The notes beneath the pieces were generated by a model. The model saw only the letters and a list, made by a program, of their open reading frames with translations. It did no database searches and was not told the origin of the DNA. Source: Bacteriovorax sp. (GTDB taxonomy: Bacteria > Bdellovibrionota > Bacteriovoracia > Bacteriovoracales > Bacteriovoracaceae). From it: a stretch of 8,529 nt of DNA. Position numbers and translations under genes: made by a program. Shown here one piece after another: positions 6,914 through 8,529 of the stretch (its first letter is position 1; each line of letters opens with the position of its first letter). The DNA is taken from positions 1-8,529 of the forward strand of contig JAURXW010000511.1 in NCBI GenBank assembly GCA_030654205.1, read 5' to 3'.

Positions 6914-7348
6914 TTGAAAAATAAAGCCGAACTTATTTTCAACGAAACTTTCAAAAATACTTTCAAAGATAGAAAACAAATTGCAATTCTATGCTTCTTA
7001 GCAGACCTGGGTATTGCAATCTGGTCATATGAAAAAATAAAAAATTATGATGAGTATTTAAAAATCGCCAAGCCGATAATTAACTCTCCAGATTTTCAAG
7101 TCCAAATTTATGCCGTCTTACTCCAGACTTTTATTTTCTCAATGCTATTATTTTTAGTCTTTCATATCGTTATTTATTTTCTTTACGTCAGAGAAGTAAA
7201 ATACGCTGTTAAGTATGTTCGTTTTTATACTTTTATGGCCGCTCTCTCCGCAGGAATTATGATTTTTTCGGGAGCACCAGTTGCCCTTATTCCATTTCTT
7301 ATCTATCTTTTGTCCTTTATTGCCGTTGGAAAACAAATCAAAAAATGA
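6914..7348 (+). CDS. small integral membrane protein, four predicted helices, TTG start
   Basis: 144 residues, family not recognised. After a charged N-terminus (1-20) there are hydrophobic segments at about 22-38, 66-91, 103-119 and 121-138, and the protein ends in Lys-rich VGKQIKK. A cytoplasmic N-terminus is plausible. The segment YVREVKYAVKYVRF (91-104) between helices two and three is basic. The start is TTG at 6914-6916, directly after the TAA of the preceding gene; no ATG or GTG lies near the N-terminus, since the next methionine is past residue 70. GAAG in the end of the upstream gene is only a weak Shine-Dalgarno. The abutting stop and start suggest termination-reinitiation coupling with the periplasmic protein upstream, which may be its partner (inference). 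Confidence 0.7.
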   Translation: MKNKAELIFNETFKNTFKDRKQIAILCFLADLGIAIWSYEKIKNYDEYLKIAKPIINSPDFQVQIYAVLLQTFIFSMLLFLVFHIVIYFLYVREVKYAVKYVRFYTFMAALSAGIMIFSGAPVALIPFLIYLLSFIAVGKQIKK

Positions 7349-7384
7349 AATGTATTAATAGATTCATACTTAGAGATTATTTAA

Positions 7385-7723
7385 ATGAAACAAATTTTAG
7401 TATTAATGATAATTTCGTCGCTTACAGGTTGCTCTTCAGCGACCCTTATTTCAACGAATGACAAAGATGTGAAAATTTATGTTGATGGCGAATTTGCTGG
7501 TAAGGGACAACATACTCATGTTGATTCAAAAATAGTCGGCTCAACAACTACTATTATTTTGAAAAAAGAGGGATGCGAAGATGTTCCTTATAAAATAACC
7601 CGGAATGAACAATTTGATATTGGAGCTTGCGCCGGTGGTCTCTTCCTAATTGTTCCACTTTTGTGGGTTCAAAAATACAAAGCAAAACATGAATATAATT
7701 TTGAATGTATTCAAAAAAATTAA
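7385..7723 (+). CDS. small PEGA-like lipoprotein
   Basis: 112 residues. The N-terminus is a type II signal peptide with lipobox LTGC and lipidated Cys16 (MKQILVLMIISSLTGC). Serines at +2 and +3 give no inner-membrane retention signal by the E. coli rule, so an outer-membrane location is likely. The segment VKIYVDGEFAGKG (29-41) matches the PEGA-type pattern of a short strand, VDG and G; IILKKEGCED (57-66) corresponds to the usual 'lkk.GY' repeat end. A hydrophobic GGLFLIVPLLWV (84-95) is followed by a YKAKHEYNFE strand, a layout common in this class of small lipoproteins. The function is unknown; PEGA modules are thought to be surface or peptidoglycan-associated. Only a weak Shine-Dalgarno-like AGAG is present upstream. 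It is convergent with a second protein of the same general kind at 7802-8179. Confidence 0.75.
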   Translation: MKQILVLMIISSLTGCSSATLISTNDKDVKIYVDGEFAGKGQHTHVDSKIVGSTTTIILKKEGCEDVPYKITRNEQFDIGACAGGLFLIVPLLWVQKYKAKHEYNFECIQKN

Positions 7724-7761
7724 TAATTTTAGAATATTAAAACTAACCCCAGCATGAATCA

Positions 7762-7791
7762 TGAAACTGCTCAAGAAATTGAGCAGTTTCA
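7762..7791. terminator. perfect 13-bp hairpin with GAAA loop between convergent genes
   Basis: The arms TGAAACTGCTCAA (7762-7774) and TTGAGCAGTTTCA (7779-7791) are exact reverse complements around the tetraloop GAAA. It lies 38 bases after one stop codon and 10 bases beyond the stop of the opposing gene, so a bidirectional terminator or 3'-end stabiliser is the natural reading. It has no downstream U-tract on either strand, so it is not a canonical intrinsic terminator. Confidence 0.65.
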
Positions 7792-7801
7792 AAACAAGAT
7801 A

Positions 7802-8179
7802 TTAACTTTGTTGGCAGTAAGTTGTTAACGAAATTTCAGGAATATTATATGCCTTTCCTTGAAATGGATCATAAAACAGCGCTGGCCACCAAATTATATT
7901 TGCAAGACCACCAACTAAAAAATCAAACTTCGTTTCAATAATTGCTTGAGTCGTTTTACCATTGGGACATTTTACAGTAATAGGGATATCTGACTTTGAT
8001 CTGGTCATAAGATACGCCCCTGATCCGCCATCAATGTCAAATTTGCCATCGGGTGTATTTACAGTAGTCACACCAGAAATTGGGCCCCCCTTAAAAAATA
8101 CTTGTTGTCGAGAGTCCTTGAAAAGTGACGCACAAGATGTACATAAAATAAATAGATCTAAAAGAGAGTTAAACGCTAA
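7802..8179 (-). CDS. PEGA-like small lipoprotein with no canonical start codon (start eroded or non-standard)
   Basis: A simple caller would start at GTG 8071 and give 89 residues with no signal peptide. The same frame is open upstream to a stop at 8207-8209 and encodes a lipoprotein-like N-terminus, LLDLFILCTSCASLFKDS, with the likely lipidated Cys codon at 8132-8134. The mature part reads CASLFKDSRQQVFF, then a DGKFDIDGG turn, LMTRSKSDIPITVKCPNGK and a hydrophobic GGLANIIWWPALFYDPFQGK. This is the usual order in small PEGA-type lipoproteins. No ATG, GTG or TTG occurs between the upstream stop and 8071. A TTA codon at 8177-8179 sits six bases after an AGGA, where a TTG would be expected, so I mark the gene from there. 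ATA at 8189-8191 is another candidate. It may be a recently inactivated gene; I cannot exclude a sequencing error. Confidence 0.55.
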   Translation of the reverse strand, partial: LAFNSLLDLFILCTSCASLFKDSRQQVFFKGGPISGVTTVNTPDGKFDIDGGSGAYLMTRSKSDIPITVKCPNGKTTQAIIETKFDFLVGGLANIIWWPALFYDPFQGKAYNIPEISLTTYCQQS

Positions 8180-8185
8180 ATATTT

Positions 8186-8189
8186 TCCT
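8186..8189 (-). promoter_or_regulatory. Shine-Dalgarno-like AGGA without a start codon
   Basis: Minus-strand AGGA lies six bases before the in-frame TTA at 8177-8179 of the lipoprotein frame. A single A-to-G change would make that codon TTG, so this may mark the ancestral start. A further AAGGA at 8214-8218 lies before the in-frame stop. Confidence 0.3.
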
Positions 8190-8353
8190 ATTTTGAAATT
8201 AGATTTTTAAATTTCCTTGAGGTTTACTTTAGTCACTCAGGTATTAAAATTTAACTTGTCGTGTATTTAAACTTATTTTTTTTATTCAGTATCACCATTT
8301 TTAAACCGAAAATATTGACATGAATCATTATTTCTTAGGTTTGGAGTTTTTAA

Positions 8354-8529
8354 ATGAGTTCTTTAAATAAGCTTTCCATGAAATCTAAAATATTATTTTC
8401 CTTAATTCCGATGCTAATCAGCTCATTATTTGTTTCATACTTTATATACCAAGAAGGAATGAATATCGATCCCAACTATGAGCGTGCCTTGGCAATTACC
8501 GAAACTGTTGCTGTTCAAGAATTACAAAT
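8354..8529 (+). CDS. N-terminal part of a membrane-anchored protein, possibly a chemoreceptor or sensor kinase (runs off the right edge)
   Basis: The first 58 codons are visible and the frame is open at the edge. The sequence begins MSSLNKLSMKSKILFSLIPM, followed by a hydrophobic helix at about 13-32 (ILFSLIPMLISSLFVSYFIY), then a polar region NIDPNYERALAITETVAVQE. A basic N-terminus, one helix and then an extracytoplasmic start is the usual opening of methyl-accepting chemotaxis proteins and histidine kinases, but no diagnostic domain lies inside the window. GGAG at 8343-8346, seven bases before the ATG, supports the start. In the upstream 140 bp, TTGACA at 8315-8320 is a perfect -35 hexamer, but no -10 lies at the right spacing, so no promoter is called. 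Confidence 0.6.
   Translation, partial: MSSLNKLSMKSKILFSLIPMLISSLFVSYFIYQEGMNIDPNYERALAITETVAVQELQ

Noticed and set aside
7154..7336. Minus-strand open frame of 60 residues
   Set aside because: Antisense to the four-helix membrane protein; its Asn/Lys-rich composition is what the reverse of AT-rich hydrophobic codons gives.
8086..8101. T6/G6 homopolymer tracts in the lipoprotein frame as a programmed frameshift site
   Set aside because: Neither of the other two frames upstream carries a plausible N-terminus, and the frame with the lipobox already reads through, so no frameshift is needed.
8128..8145. ATG at about 8143-8145 (minus strand) as the start of the lipoprotein
   Set aside because: It is in another frame and reaches a stop after 17 codons.
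7962..8210. Plus-strand open frame of 82 residues
   Set aside because: Antisense to the start-less lipoprotein frame, which has family-like sequence; this strand shows none.
8315..8320. Perfect TTGACA as a -35 box for the gene at 8354
   Set aside because: No -10-like hexamer lies 15-19 bases downstream; the match is probably chance in AT-rich DNA. I also looked for a flagellar-sigma pattern at CCGAAAAT (8306-8313) and found no partner box at the right distance.

Overview
The window is an AT-rich, gene-dense stretch from a Gram-negative bacterium: five proteins have Sec or lipoprotein signal peptides and at least two look like outer-membrane proteins. Low GC, the DUF3015/DUF4105 pair and many small secreted proteins of unknown function suggest a low-GC Bdellovibrionota member (Bacteriovorax/Peredibacter-like). 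No rRNA or other marker is present, so the taxonomy is an inference of modest confidence.

Left part, minus strand (1-2298): a DUF3015 exported protein followed by a large DUF4105 ('Lnb N-terminal periplasmic domain') protein, in a two-gene operon with overlapping ends. The DUF4105 frame is open to the left edge, which probably cuts at its stop codon.

Centre, plus strand (2381-6055): a tight operon, tsaD - rsmA - FadL-like outer-membrane protein - smpB. The first three genes are joined by 4-bp ATGA overlaps. It combines tRNA t6A modification, 16S rRNA dimethylation and trans-translation rescue with one barrel protein. A sigma70-like promoter upstream of tsaD decides its start codon.

Right part (6057-8529): a small minus-strand membrane protein lies tail-to-tail with smpB. 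It is divergent from a plus-strand pair (periplasmic protein, then a four-helix membrane protein with a TTG start). Both divergent genes have a -10-like box six bases before the start codon and no Shine-Dalgarno, which suggests leaderless mRNAs. Two convergent PEGA-like small lipoprotein genes follow, separated by a perfect 13-bp hairpin. The minus-strand one has a full lipoprotein-like reading frame but no ATG/GTG/TTG for its signal peptide, so it is start-eroded or uses a non-standard start. The window ends in the first 58 codons of a membrane-anchored protein that may be a sensor.

No RNA genes, insertion sequences, CRISPR arrays or phage genes were seen. The best unexplained signals are the DUF3015/DUF4105 pair, the start-less lipoprotein, the leaderless divergent pair and a strong excess of GGCC, mostly at NNG|GCC codon junctions.
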